A DNA stretch of 64,000 bases, from the NCBI GenBank assembly GCA_019054805.1, contig JAHQIY010000004.1:6138001-6202000 (forward strand), read 5' to 3'. Origin of the DNA: Brachionus manjavacas. Taxonomy: Eukaryota > Rotifera > Eurotatoria > Ploima > Brachionidae. The notes below the pieces were generated by a model, which did not search any database, had not been told where the DNA came from, and saw only the letters and a program-made list of their open reading frames with translations. This document shows positions 1 to 10,139 of this stretch, piece after piece; within the stretch, counting starts at the first letter, position 1; every line of letters starts with the position of its first letter. The translations under genes and the position numbers were made by a program.

Positions 1-468
1 TTTTCTTTTTGTAAGGCTTTACAGGCTATTTTATTGATTAAATTTCTCAAATTAATTTTAAAAACAGATTTTTTTTAAATCAAAATATAATCTGATTTTA
101 TTATTTAATGAAATTTAAATTTAATTTCTTTTGAAATATAACAAACAAATTTTGAATTAAATGTTCTCCTTATTTCAGACAAAAATTAGAGTTGAAACCA
201 AATATGTGATAATCAAAAAAAAAAAATCGAATTCAAATTTTTAATAAGTTCAAGTATGATTGAGATTCAATCAATATTTTCTAGAATTTAATCAAAAATT
301 AAATACTTCATTTGAAATATTTCAATGATCAGCTTTATAAAAAGGAATATTTTTTTATGAAATATATTCTGCTCGATTCTGCTTATTCAATAACGAACAA
401 CGAATTGCTCAGAGTCTGAAGAATTCCATGCTGAAACGGAAAATAAATCATCTACGCTTAGTCTTAAT
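1..468. other. AT-rich intergenic DNA, nothing recognised
   Basis: No open frame, RNA gene or terminal repeat was recognised on either strand. The sequence is homopolymer-rich A/T with scattered stops in all frames. Confidence 0.5.
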
Positions 469-476
469 GTGGTAAC

Positions 477-807
477 CAGACTCGTGCGTAATTCAAAAAT
501 TTAAGTCATTTTTAAGTAATTTTTTGGTTAAGTCAAAGTTATGACTTGACATAGGATATTTTTTTTATTAATGGTTTCTGAAGTTAATTTTTTTGAATCG
601 ACGTCGGAAGGTGTTCATAATTTATTGATTTTCTACAATTGACGCATATTGCGGTAAGTCAAACAATATTTTATCATTTGCTTTTGTAAAAATTTTTAGA
701 AAAAAAAATTAAAATTAATAAGAAATCCAAAAATACTTTGAGAATGGACTGATTTTTAGTTCCTGACTTGACTTTGAATTTTTTTTAGTGACTTACGAAC
801 AAGTCTG
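477..807. mobile_element. Non-autonomous hAT element (MITE), 331 bp
   Basis: The ends are inverted: CAGACTCGTGCGTAA on the left and, read from the right on the other strand, CAGACTTGTTCGTAA. The element is flanked by a perfect 8-bp target-site duplication GTGGTAAC (469-476 and 808-815), the length made by hAT transposases. The interior has AAGTCA/TGACTT-rich subterminal motifs shared with other hAT pieces in this window and no coding capacity. The transposase at 11.9-14.0 kb belongs to the same superfamily and is a plausible, now dead, relative. Confidence 0.85.
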
Positions 808-1088
808 GTGGTAACCCAGGATGTGGTAACATTTAACTGGATAAATATATTGTAACAATTTATATTAAAACTTATTTCAACATTTTTTTCCTTTCTTCTC
901 TTCTTTTCTTCTATTTCTTTCTCGATATTTTTCTTTGCCTTTCTCGGTAAAAGAAAAGAAAAGTGTGTTGGAAAGAAAAGAAAAGGTTGAAGTTAGATTT
1001 AATATGTTATGTATTTGTCAACATTCAAGTAACAATCCAATTAGCTCAATATGGCACAGGAAAGATTATTCAATATTGTCTAATTAAG

Positions 1089-1290
1089 CAGGGTTGGTAA
1101 AAAGTCATAAATTCAAGACAAGAAAGATCATTTGACTTTCATGATAAATTTTTTTTAATTTTGACTTTTTAATTTAAAGTTGAGAATAATTCACTCTAAT
1201 AAATTGCTAATTCTGTAAATTTTTAAATCGATTAAAAAAAATATTTACTGGATTAAATAAAATTTTTTTGCAAAGTCAAGTCAAATGAAA
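1089..1290. mobile_element. hAT element, one end only
   Basis: It starts with CAGGGTTGGTAAAAAGTCA, a variant of the hAT terminal repeat seen at 9447 and 19056, followed by AAGTCAAGTCAA-type subterminal motifs to about 1290. No matching right end (CAACCCTG) was seen nearby, so this is a truncated or solo end. The right boundary is approximate. Confidence 0.5.
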
Positions 1291-1523
1291 AAAAAATTAA
1301 ATTAAATTTACATTTTTCATTGTTATTCAAAAATATTTAACCTTGATGCTATTCAAATGGTAATATTTACCAAGCTTTTCTGATTTTATTTATTTGTTAA
1401 TCTGTACCGAGCTAATGTCACTTCAGAATAAAATTATATAAAAAAAAATTAAAAGAAAAGTTAAATGAAATGAAATAGAAAATAAAGAAAAAAAGGATAA
1501 ATAAGTCTAAGTAATTATTCTGA

Positions 1524-1808
1524 TTCGTAAAGCCGAATGGTTTGCGTGTTAGTCATGCAAGCAGATGATAGAGAGTTCAAAATCCGCCGAGGGTGAAAAA
1601 ATATTCAAAATATCTAAGAAATGCGGGGCGAATGTTTAAACCTCTTTCATCATAAAAATAGAGGGACCAGTTTCGACTGGGTAATAATTGCGGTGTAGAT
1701 GATCATCTCGATACAGTTGCCTCCATGTCAGATCGGAGCCGTTGCTCAAAAAGGTACATGAAAAGGAGATGAGCGCCATTATCCACTAGGATAGAAAAGG
1801 GACAATTA
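1524..1808 (+). mobile_element. tRNA-derived SINE with intact target duplication
   Basis: The head carries a tRNA-like internal pol III promoter: an A-box-like stretch around TGGTTTGCGTG (1538-1550) and a B-box-like GAGTTCAAAATCC near 1573. An unrelated 200-base body follows. The unit is flanked by a perfect 12-bp direct repeat, TAATTATTCTGA (1512-1523 and 1809-1820), typical of LINE-mediated retroposition. There is no long poly-A tail. It is GC-richer than its surroundings, suggesting a fairly recent insertion. Confidence 0.75.
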
Positions 1809-1820
1809 TAATTATTCTGA

Positions 1821-2310
1821 CAAATTAAAAAAGGCTTATAATATTTAATTGTGTCATTTTTTTTACAAAAAAAAATAAATAATTTGGTCCCTGATTTTTG
1901 AAAATTGATACCAAATTTAATTTTAATTAGATGTTTAATTAAATTAACAGTTGTTATCTAAAAAAATAATATTTACTAATTATTTAAAGAAAAAAAACTT
2001 ATATTCATAGAAAAAATTTAAACAAAAAAAAATAATACAAAAATCCCCATTTCCACTGTCAAAATAGAAAAAAATTGCAAATTCTTTATTTAAAGCCCCA
2101 TCACTTGATTTAATAGTTAAATTTCTTATGGAAAGTTCGCTAGCGAACTCAAGCGAAATTCAACGTTGGAATTGTAAGAATTCAGTCAAACTGAATTCTT
2201 AAAAGCTGGAAATATCTGTTAATCACAAAAAAATTGTTTGGCTCCTCAAATGTGTACTCACAAGACTCGAAATTTAAAGAAATTACAGATATTTATGATT
2301 TATATTCGAA
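1821..2310. other. AT-rich spacer with one perfect hairpin
   Basis: No gene was seen. A perfect 12-bp stem with a CAA loop lies at 2175-2201 (arms TAAGAATTCAGT and ACTGAATTCTTA). Confidence 0.4.
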
Positions 2311-2536
2311 CAAAATATGGATAGTAAAGTTCCAACACGCCTTTTCCGCTTGGAAAGTCTTTGAACAAGCAATCGAATAAATGGTGACTTTTTCAAGCTT
2401 GAAGATGCCAACAAATTGCCAGACACAAGAAGGTACTCCATATCTAGAATTCATTTTCTCGCAGAAGATTTTTACAAGGAATTGCTTCGAGATTATTTCG
2501 AAGCAGTTGAAATCAATGGTCTCAAAGTTGAATAGA
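2311..2536 (+). pseudogene. THAP-domain-like remnant
   Basis: One frame reads ...NKLPDTRRYSISRIHFLAED and then FYKELLRDYF before a stop near 2536. The HFLAEDF stretch resembles the conserved SxxCxxHFxPEDF block of THAP zinc fingers, found in P-element transposases and host factors. Upstream, a VPTRLFRLESL segment could be the preceding THAP strand, but a stop separates it and the diagnostic cysteines were not found. It is a scrap of a transposase or THAP gene at best. Confidence 0.25.
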
Positions 2537-3400
2537 TTTCAGAAGAAATTTTAATCAGTGTAATTTTAATGAAATTTTTAAGAATCCACAGTTTGAATTA
2601 AGTATTTCAATATCTTTCTCAGTATCAATTAAATTAGAATTAGGACTAGATGTTCAAGTAAAGAGTTCTTCGGCGCATTTTCCTATTCTTCATTTGTTTT
2701 TAATTCCTTTTCATTTGAAGTCAAATTTGAAATTCAATTTGATCCTTTTTTTTGATCTAAATTTTTTTTTTCATACTTATTAGGAGGTTTTTATCCATCT
2801 TCTGAACGAAATCAAACCATTTTGATTTTTTGAGTGAACTTTCCAGTAATATTATTCATTTGAGCATTTAATCAAATCTATCTTCAGTGAGTAATTGCCA
2901 GTTTTCTTTTTTGATTGTTCAACTATTTAGCTGTTGATTTATTTTTTATTTGATAGTCCAAAGAAATATACAGAACTGATTTGCTGCGAGGATCTGACGA
3001 TATTTTACGTAAACCAACGTTAATTTACGTAAAATTACCAATTTTCAAAAATGATTATAAATAGAAGCTTGATTTTGTTTCTTTTTTGGTTTATTTAATT
3101 CAAAATTTGATTTTCCTATTTTTTTGATTAATTTTTCACATAAGATAATTTTTGTAATTTCACAGAATAACGTAGAGAATTTTTTTTTGAGGTAAAAATC
3201 TTAAAATAAAATAAAAAAATTTAAAATATCGTAAATTATTAGATTTATTAATTAATTTTATTTTAAAAATTAATCAAGAATTTCATAATAGATCTTTTTA
3301 AAAATATTAAACAAAGAAACCCTAGTCTTTAATTACTGAAAAGTCTAACTCATAAATTATCCTTTTCAACAATTGTAATTACGCATTTTAATTTGTATAA
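2537..3400. other. AT-rich spacer, nothing recognised
   Basis: No open frame, terminal repeat or RNA signature was identified. It lies directly upstream of the LINE relic. Confidence 0.4.
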
Positions 3401-3407
3401 AACTGTA

Positions 3408-5250
3408 TGACCAGTCAAATTTCTCTGCTCCTCTAACCTACTAGACAGTATACTCGACTTTAAGGTACTTAACTCATATGACATGACAAGCGATCACTGC
3501 CCTATCTCAATTAGCCTAACAAATAGCCTTAGCATTAGAGCTGAAGAGAGCTCCAGGAAATTCAACTTCAAGTTTGCCAGTTGGGATTTATTTACGGATT
3601 ATCTTGAGAACTTCCCTCCATCACCAAAAAACTCTGACATAAACGACCTAAACCTAGCCATTACGAGCAATTTTAAACACCGCTGACAAGTTAATTCCTA
3701 GGCATGGTTCTAAGATTTTCAAATGCTTATTCCCTTCTTAAATAGTCTACTTGATTAAGGAAAGGCGTAAGGCTAGACGTGAATTCAAAAAAAATAATTC
3801 TACCTGTAAAACTTCGTATAACAAGCTTACAGCTAAATTAAGATTAAAAGTTAAAGAATTCAGAAATAAAAACTGGAATGACTTCGTCATTAAACTTGGC
3901 AAGTCTCCAACATCAAGTAGACCGTTTTGGAATAAAATAAATAAAATGCGCAAATATTACAAGTTGTTTAGGTAAAGTCTCGGAACGTATAATTTTCAAT
4001 AGGTTATATAAGTTTGTTGAAAGTAAGGGCATTATCTGCAACGAACAATCAGGGTTCCGCACACACAGGAGAACAGCAGATAACCTAATGTTTCTTACGC
4101 AAAAAGTTATGGAATCCTTTAATAGAAAAAAAACATATGTAGCTTCTTCCTAGATATATCCAAAGCATTTGACCGAGTTTGGCACAAGGGGTTAATATTT
4201 AAACTTATTAAGCTAAACGTACCAAAATATTTCATATCTTGGGTCATATCATTCTTAAGCTCAAGATTATTCAATATAAATGTTAATAATATACTTAGTG
4301 GTTCTTTCAAAATCAGTGCAGGGGTTCCTCTTAGCTGTACTTAGCCCTTAGCTGTTCAACATATTTATTAATGACATTCCAAAAAAAGACAAGACTAATA
4401 CCTGCTGCTCCCTTCTATTTGCAGATGACTTAGTGACATTTTTTATCTTTAAGAAAAAGGGTAATATCAAATCACAAATAAATAAATACTTGAGTGAATT
4501 AGAGCTATGACTAACCAAATGGAAAATGAAAATTTCAGTCGAAAAATCCTCTTGTATAATATTTTCAAAAAGCAGCACATTACCTAAACTCAAGCTCAAA
4601 TTCTTTAACAAAAATCTTCCCTACTCAAAATCCTTTAATTTGACGAAAGATTAAACATCATTAAAATTCTCTCTAATAAAAAATGGGGTCTGAGTAAAAC
4701 CACTCTAAGCTCAATTTACAAATCCCTTATAGGTTCAGTTATTGACTATTCCTTTCCTTGTTTAAATGTATATAGCGAAAGTAATTTAAAGAAACTCCAA
4801 GTTATCCAAAACTCTGCATCACGTAGTATCCTTAAACTTAAATATGACACCCCCCTCCGAAAAGTTATTCAACTGTACCCTTAAAGATTTGAAGTTGCAC
4901 AGGGTCGATAACCGTTTGTTTGATTTAGGCGAGAATTATATTAGAAGAAGTCTGCAGAAGCAAGTTCCCCTAACCTGTCGACTTGTGAACGAGTTTAAAC
5001 TCAACTTTGAGTCTAGAGATATAACATATCCTACTCCATTGTGCGGTTATTATCTTATAATTGATCAACTATATCCATTTATTCAAACTCCTGTTTTATC
5101 TAATTTTTGAACTTATTTTAAATTTTTAACGATACTATATTATTCTTAAACATTTTTTTTTTTTTAATATTTTTTAATATAATTTAAAACTTTTTAACTT
5201 TGCTGAAGGAGATTGGCTTGACCAGCTACACAATAAAAAAAAAAAAAATT
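3408..5250 (+). mobile_element. Decayed non-LTR retrotransposon (LINE, CR1/Jockey-like)
   Basis: Pieces appear in the expected order. The end of the APE-type endonuclease reads TSDHCPISISL (about 3483). Reverse transcriptase follows: NEQSGFRTHRRTADNL (about 4040), FLDISKAFDRVWHKG (about 4147), SGSFKISAGVPLS, then LLFADDL (about 4420). The post-RT region has SLIGSVIDYSFPCLNVYS (about 4725) and IQNSASRSILKLKYDTP (about 4805). An A-rich tail occurs near 5231-5248. Several frameshifts and stops and at least one internal deletion separate the pieces, so it is dead. It was 5'-truncated, keeping only the last part of the endonuclease. Family assignment is from motif order alone. Confidence 0.85.
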
Positions 5251-5732
5251 CTAACTAACTCATTTGATTCTTTGGGAAAGGAAACTTTTACTTGTTTTAC
5301 ACCGTTTTTATACTCGACTATAAGAAGCTAAAGAAACTGAAATAGATAATAGTTGGGATGAAAAAATAAAAACTTTCAAGCCTTAAACTCTTTACGAGAC
5401 GAAAATACCGCAGAAACTAAACTAAAATATATATATATATAATATATTTTTTCCTGAAGAAATTGAACAAATTTTATGAAGCAGAAGCATTTTTTTCTTT
5501 TTTTTTGATACCAAGTCAATAATGAAAAGAAAAATGATCCCTAGAAAAAAATATTTGAAACCTTGAAAAATAGGATGCATTAAAAAATTATCATTTCATT
5601 TGCGGTTTTGTTAAGAATATACTGAAAAAACAACGATTTATAAATTTGACGTGTTTAAAGAAAAAATTATAATTTGAAATTTTATTCGATTAACAATTTA
5701 TTTTATTTTATTTTTGCCAATCTGATATAAGA
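5251..5732. other. Spacer upstream of BET1L
   Basis: It contains a short AT dinucleotide run near 5427-5446 and homopolymer tracts. No gene was recognised. The BET1L promoter is presumably in the proximal part. Confidence 0.35.
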
Positions 5733-6124
5733 ATGGATCTTGAAAATCAACGTCGCACCGAAGAACTAGGTGCCAAAGTCAACCGTCTGAAACATGTTTG
5801 CTCCATTTAAAGCAAAAATTATTATTAATTAAGCAAATTTTTTTTAAGCTCACACTTGACATGGACAAGGAATTAAAAAACCAAAACAATTTTCTGGGCT
5901 CAATGGTTTCAAAGCATAAAAGCTTGAGATAATTATGATTAATTTTTTTTATATAGGGATTTGATTTTGAAAGCACATCGAGTTTATTAAAAGGAGGTGC
6001 TGGTCGAATTACTGGAATGATCAACAGTGGCAAATCCAACAGAAAAATAATGTTTTATACAATAATCGTAATCGTTCTCAGTTTTATGATTCTGTACAAA
6101 ATATTAATGAAAGTTAGAGGTTAA
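5733..6124 (+). CDS. BET1L: BET1L/GS15-like Golgi SNARE
   Basis: Three exons (5733-5795, 5849-5905, 5957-6124), joined in phase by introns of 53 and 51 bases, encode 95 aa. The family is a Qc-SNARE acting in retrograde and intra-Golgi vesicle fusion. Visible features: N-terminal ENQRRTEELGAKVNRLKHLT, the start of the SNARE helix as in BET1L; QNNFLGSM near residue 35-40; a SGKSNRKIM linker; then a single C-terminal membrane anchor (IIVIVLSFMILYKIL). Human BET1L is about 111 aa, so this is near full length. AATAAA lies at 6165-6170. It converges on DHFR, whose stop is 151 bases away. The start is the first ATG of an open frame; an extra 5' exon cannot be excluded. Confidence 0.88.
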
Positions 6125-6274
6125 ATTTTTTTTCACTTATTATTTTTATAATCTATTTAAAATTAATAAAAACTAGCTTGAAATTTGAATGAAAATTAAC
6201 TTTTTAAAAAGTTCTATGGATTTATGCAAATTGAACTTTATTTTTTTTATTTATTTTTATTAATAAAATTAAAA

Positions 6275-6895
6275 TTAAATTTTTTCATAAACTTCAAATA
6301 TATATTCAACTCCAGAAATTGCATCACTTTTTAACATGTTAAAAGTCACATTGAACATTTTCTCCTCTTTCTCCAAATCGCATTTTTCTACTTTTCTGAA
6401 TTCACTCAAAAAATTTTTTGGCTCAATGAACGTATCACAATTAAAAGTTCCAAAAATTCTGGTTAAATAAAATCGATTAAAAAATTTAGATTCCATTGAC
6501 TCCTTATAGATTCGAGTTCCTCCAATTGCATAAATAGACTCGATTTGATTAAAATATTTTTCTTTAATTACAGTCAAAGCCTCGTCTATCGATCCAGATA
6601 TTAAAATTTTCTTGGAATCAGCATTTTCAGAATACTCGAGACTTTCTTTTGTTTCTTTCGAAGATATGATCACATTTAGACATGGAAATATGGGTCTTTC
6701 TTGAAGTGGTAATGACTTCCAAGTGTTGGTTCCTATTATTATAGCATTGATTTTTGACTTATCTGATGTAATTTTCACAACTTTTAAAAAATATTCTGCA
6801 TCCTCAGGAATTGACCATGGTAGTTGATTTTTTATCCCAATTCCTTGGTTTTGATCGCACATAGCAGCGATTGCATTAAATTTTACGTCTGGCAT
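6275..6895 (-). CDS. DHFR: Dihydrofolate reductase
   Basis: A single-exon, 206-aa enzyme that reduces dihydrofolate with NADPH to feed thymidylate and purine synthesis. Seen: the N-terminal strand FNAIAAM, Met20-like loop GIGIKNQLPW (18-27), an acidic active-site residue D32 in IPEDAEYF, IIIGTNTWKSLP (52-63), and AIGGTRIYKE (123-132), the cofactor-binding glycine pair. Length is slightly above the usual 185-190 aa. Two points differ from my memory of vertebrate DHFR: Asp replaces Glu at the catalytic acid, and the basic residues of the GKKTW and SRELK segments that touch the NADPH 2'-phosphate read GTNTW and SSKET. The gene is divergent from MEMO1 (145 bases apart). Confidence 0.95.
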   Translation of the reverse strand: MPDVKFNAIAAMCDQNQGIGIKNQLPWSIPEDAEYFLKVVKITSDKSKINAIIIGTNTWKSLPLQERPIFPCLNVIISSKETKESLEYSENADSKKILISGSIDEALTVIKEKYFNQIESIYAIGGTRIYKESMESKFFNRFYLTRIFGTFNCDTFIEPKNFLSEFRKVEKCDLEKEEKMFNVTFNMLKSDAISGVEYIFEVYEKI

Positions 6896-7040
6896 ATTCT
6901 AAAATTTTTTCAATGTGATTATTTGAAGACAAGTCACTGTTAAAAGAAAATTTAAATTAAAATTAACATATGCATCATTTTTAGAATAATTTTACAAACT
7001 TTCTTTAAACATTTATTGCAAAAAATATAATTAAAAAAAA
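6896..7040. promoter_or_regulatory. Putative bidirectional promoter, DHFR / MEMO1
   Basis: Only 145 bases separate the two divergent start codons, so both 5' UTRs and core promoters must share this AT-rich interval unless upstream exons exist. No clear TATA box or initiator could be singled out. Confidence 0.35.
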
Positions 7041-8545
7041 ATGTCTATTCGAAAAGCATCTCATGCCGGGTCTTGGTACTCTAACAATCGTATAATTTAT
7101 CTTATCAAGCAAACTTATATTAATTTGAATTTTTTTAAAGCTCAAGAGCTTGATGATCAATTGAGTGAATGGTTAAATAGTGCAAAATACACTAATGGCC
7201 CGGCCAAAGCTATAATCTCACCGTAAAATTAATCTGAATTAAAAAAAAAATTAATTTTTATTTAAGTCATGCCGGATATTATTATTGTGGTGCTACGGCC
7301 GCTTTTGCTTACAAACACATCGACCCAGATTTAGTGTAATTAATATCCTAATTATTTGTTAATTACTCAAAAATTTAATTTATTCATTTTATTTTTAATT
7401 TATTTGCAGCGATACTGTATTTATTCTCGGGCCATCACATCATTACCGTCTTTCTGGTTGCGCTTTGACCCAAACAACTGAATATGAAACACCATTGTAT
7501 AACTTAATTATTGATCAAGAAAGTAAAATAAGAATAAAATTCCGAAAATTCATTTAAAATTTTTATGTAAATTTTAGTTAACAATGAGTTGCATAAATCA
7601 GGTAAATTTGAATGGATGAGTCGCAAGACAGACGAAGATGAACACAGTATTGAAATGCAGCTATCATTTTTGGCCAAAGCAATGGAAAGGTAAAAAAATT
7701 GGAAAAAAAATTTCAATTATTAAAAATAATTTTTCTTTTAGCAAAAAGGGGAATTTTAAAGTTGTTCCAATAATGGTTGGTAATACTTCTTCGGAGAAAG
7801 AAAAAATGTATGGAGAAATGCTAGCCAAATATTTTCTCAGGCCAAAAACACTGTTCATTATTTCATCAGACTTTTGTCACTGGGGTTTAAGATTAAACAA
7901 TAACTTAAAATAGAAGTTCCCTTTTGATTGAATTTTTTTTCTTAGGAGAAAGGTTTGGATATACTTATTTTGATCAATCATTTGGTGAAATTTGGAAATC
8001 AATTGAAGCATTGGATAAGATGGTGATAAAAATTTAAATAAATGAATAATAAATAAAATTTTACTTTAGGGTATGGATTTAATTGAAAAATTGGAACCAG
8101 CAGACTTTAAAAATTATATTCGTCAATATGATAATACAATTTGTGGCAATCATCCAATTTCTGTCTTTCTAAACGTATCTTTTAAAAATCCATCTTTATT
8201 TGAAATCTTGAAACTTCATTTAAAACTTAGAATACAAAAGTGAAAAAAAAAACTAAAAATTTTTGTTTTAATAACCAAAAAATTTCTGTAAATGAAACAA
8301 AGCGTAACAACTTTTGTTTCACTTACTGCGAAAATCTGCAATTGCCTGTATTATAAGTTTTGTATGAGGTTTCACAATGTCTAATTTTTTTAAAATAGCT
8401 TTTTTTAAAGTTAATCAAAAGTATTGACAAAAGAGATACTTTTAAAATGAAATTTGTTGATTATTCTCAATCAAGCAAATGCCGAAATAGAAGAGATTCG
8501 TCAGTCAGCTATGCCAGCGCTAGTCTTGTTAATCTCCAAAATTAA
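7041..8545 (+). CDS. MEMO1: MEMO1 family protein
   Basis: Nine exons (7041-7089, 7141-7222, 7267-7335, 7410-7522, 7578-7689, 7742-7884, 7946-8022, 8070-8174, 8411-8545) all join in phase to give 294 aa; human MEMO1 is 297. MEMO is a non-haem-dioxygenase-like fold protein linked to ErbB2 signalling, cell motility and redox/metal handling. Seen: ASHAGSWY at the N-terminus, PHAGYYYCG (H45), LGPSHHYR (H77, H78), [31 protein letters not shown], and a C-terminal [10 protein letters not shown] ... DSSVSYAS. The His and Cys positions thought to form the metal site are kept. The last intron (236 bases) is much longer than the others; a shorter read-through frame in it lacks family similarity and was not used. 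Confidence 0.95.
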
Positions 8546-9090
8546 ATTTGGTTAAAAATTTAAAATGCTCAAAAACTTATTATGATTTTAAAAATCAGTT
8601 CAAATTTATCAAATAAATTATATTTTTTCAAATTTATCGAGATTAAACTTTAAGTGTTAACTCATATTTAAGCTTGTTTTTTAGAAACCTTATAAAATTA
8701 AATCAATTGCAGGATTTTTTTCATTCACAAAAGTAAAGCTAAGTAAAGTTTGCACAGTTAGTGTTTTTTTCCAGATAAGTTTAAAATTTTTTAATTTATC
8801 TGCTTTACAAATGTTGCTGGTGTTAGCAGAATTTGGTAAAAAATGTAACTATTCATGTTAAACTATGTTGCATTGACAGAACTAAATTGAAATTATAAAA
8901 AAAAAATTAAATTTTTGAAATTTTTTATCATTTAAAAATTCCTTTGAGTAGTAAAACTGGTATCGTCATTGTAATTTAAGAATTTTTTTTTAAACGTTTA
9001 CAATAAAAATTGAGATAAAAAGGCATTAATACAATTAGAAAGTTAATACAATTTTCGAAATTTAAAATCAGCCTGTTTCTAGCTTTAAAA
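8546..9090. other. AT-rich spacer, nothing recognised
   Basis: No coding or structured element was identified between MEMO1 and the mariner relic. Confidence 0.4.
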
Positions 9091-9099
9091 TAAAAAAAT

Positions 9100-9446
9100 T
9101 ACATCATAAAGGTTTTGAAAAGTTGTTAGTAAAAAATGTACGAAACCATCAAAAAAGATTTGTACAACTTTGTAAAAATTAACCAATATTTGCCAAAAGC
9201 TGAAGTTGTAGGGCGATTTACTTAAAAGCATTAACGTTAGCAAGACGCCGGATAGTGTAAAGAACAAGAACGTTTAAAAATTTGAAGAAAAGAATTAATG
9301 GTCTGGTTGACTATTTTACAAAGCGGAATAAGCGAACCATATTTTGTACCTAAAGGTTTAGCGGTCAATCAGCGTGTCTACCTTAAAGAAACGACTTGAT
9401 CGAATGCTTAAAGAATATTATCAGGATGGAAATTATGTATTTTGGC
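9100..9446 (+). mobile_element. Tc1/mariner transposase relic
   Basis: One frame reads LMVWLTILQSGISEPYFVP, then KGLAVNQRVYLKE and, after a frame change, MLKEYYQDGNYVFW. This is the catalytic-core stretch of mariner-like transposases (MVW..I...G...PYFV...VN...Y...., then FWPD). The reading frame has several stops upstream. It is cut off at 9446, where a hAT terminal repeat begins, exactly before the FWPD aspartate would appear. Family from pattern memory only. Confidence 0.6.
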
Positions 9447-9720
9447 CAGAGTTGTTTTTAAGTCACAAGTCTTAAGTCAATTCAAGTCAATGACTTAAAT
9501 TTTTTTTTTTTTTAAGTCAAGTCAAATAATTTTCTGATTTTATAACTAAAAATAAATATGTTTCTTGATTTTAATCCAAAAAAAATCATTATAAAAGTAT
9601 CTATGTCGACTTTTATAAATTAATGCCTATCTATATATTTATAACTTAATTAAATTGATTTAGAAAAATTTTAAATTTATATTAAATATTGCAAAATTAA
9701 AATTAAAATTTTTTGAATTT

Positions 9721-9796
9721 TTTCCGAACCAAAGGGGATCGAACCCTCTACCTTTGGATATTATTAACAACACGTTAACAATTGCGCTATTTCATC
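9721..9796 (-). repeat. tRNA-like SINE head
   Basis: Read on the minus strand, TAGCGCAATTGTTAACGTG resembles a pol III A box and GGGTTCGATCCCC is a near-perfect B box, spaced as in a tRNA. The 5' and 3' ends do not pair into an acceptor stem and no good anticodon arm forms, so this is a SINE promoter or tRNA pseudogene. It differs from the SINE at 1524. Outer limits of the repeat are not clear. Confidence 0.5.
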
Positions 9797-10139
9797 TTAC
9801 ATTCAACATCTGTCTAATTATTAAATTTAAATTATTAATTTAATAGATAAAGGATTAAAGTCTAAACATAATTTAGACATAATTAAAATTTTAAAAATGA
9901 TTCAGCAAAATTGAAAAATAAAATTAAAAAGTTACTGTTTAAATTTCAAAATTTAATTAATTTTGGATAGTTCAATTAGAAAATATTGAATTATCCAAAA
10001 TTAAAATAAATAATGGATAGTAAGATTTAAATTTTATTTAACTACCAAAAGTTATTTGACTATCAAAAGTAAAGGAATAATTATTAATTAATTAAAAATT
10101 TCAATTACAAATCTTTATCTACTACTTGAAAAGCTAATC

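Noticed and set aside
8228-8370. Alternative MEMO1 last exon
   Set aside because: Splices in phase but its lysine-rich tail does not resemble MEMO; the downstream exon at 8411 does.
9721-9796. Genuine tRNA gene
   Set aside because: A and B boxes are present but the acceptor and anticodon arms do not pair.
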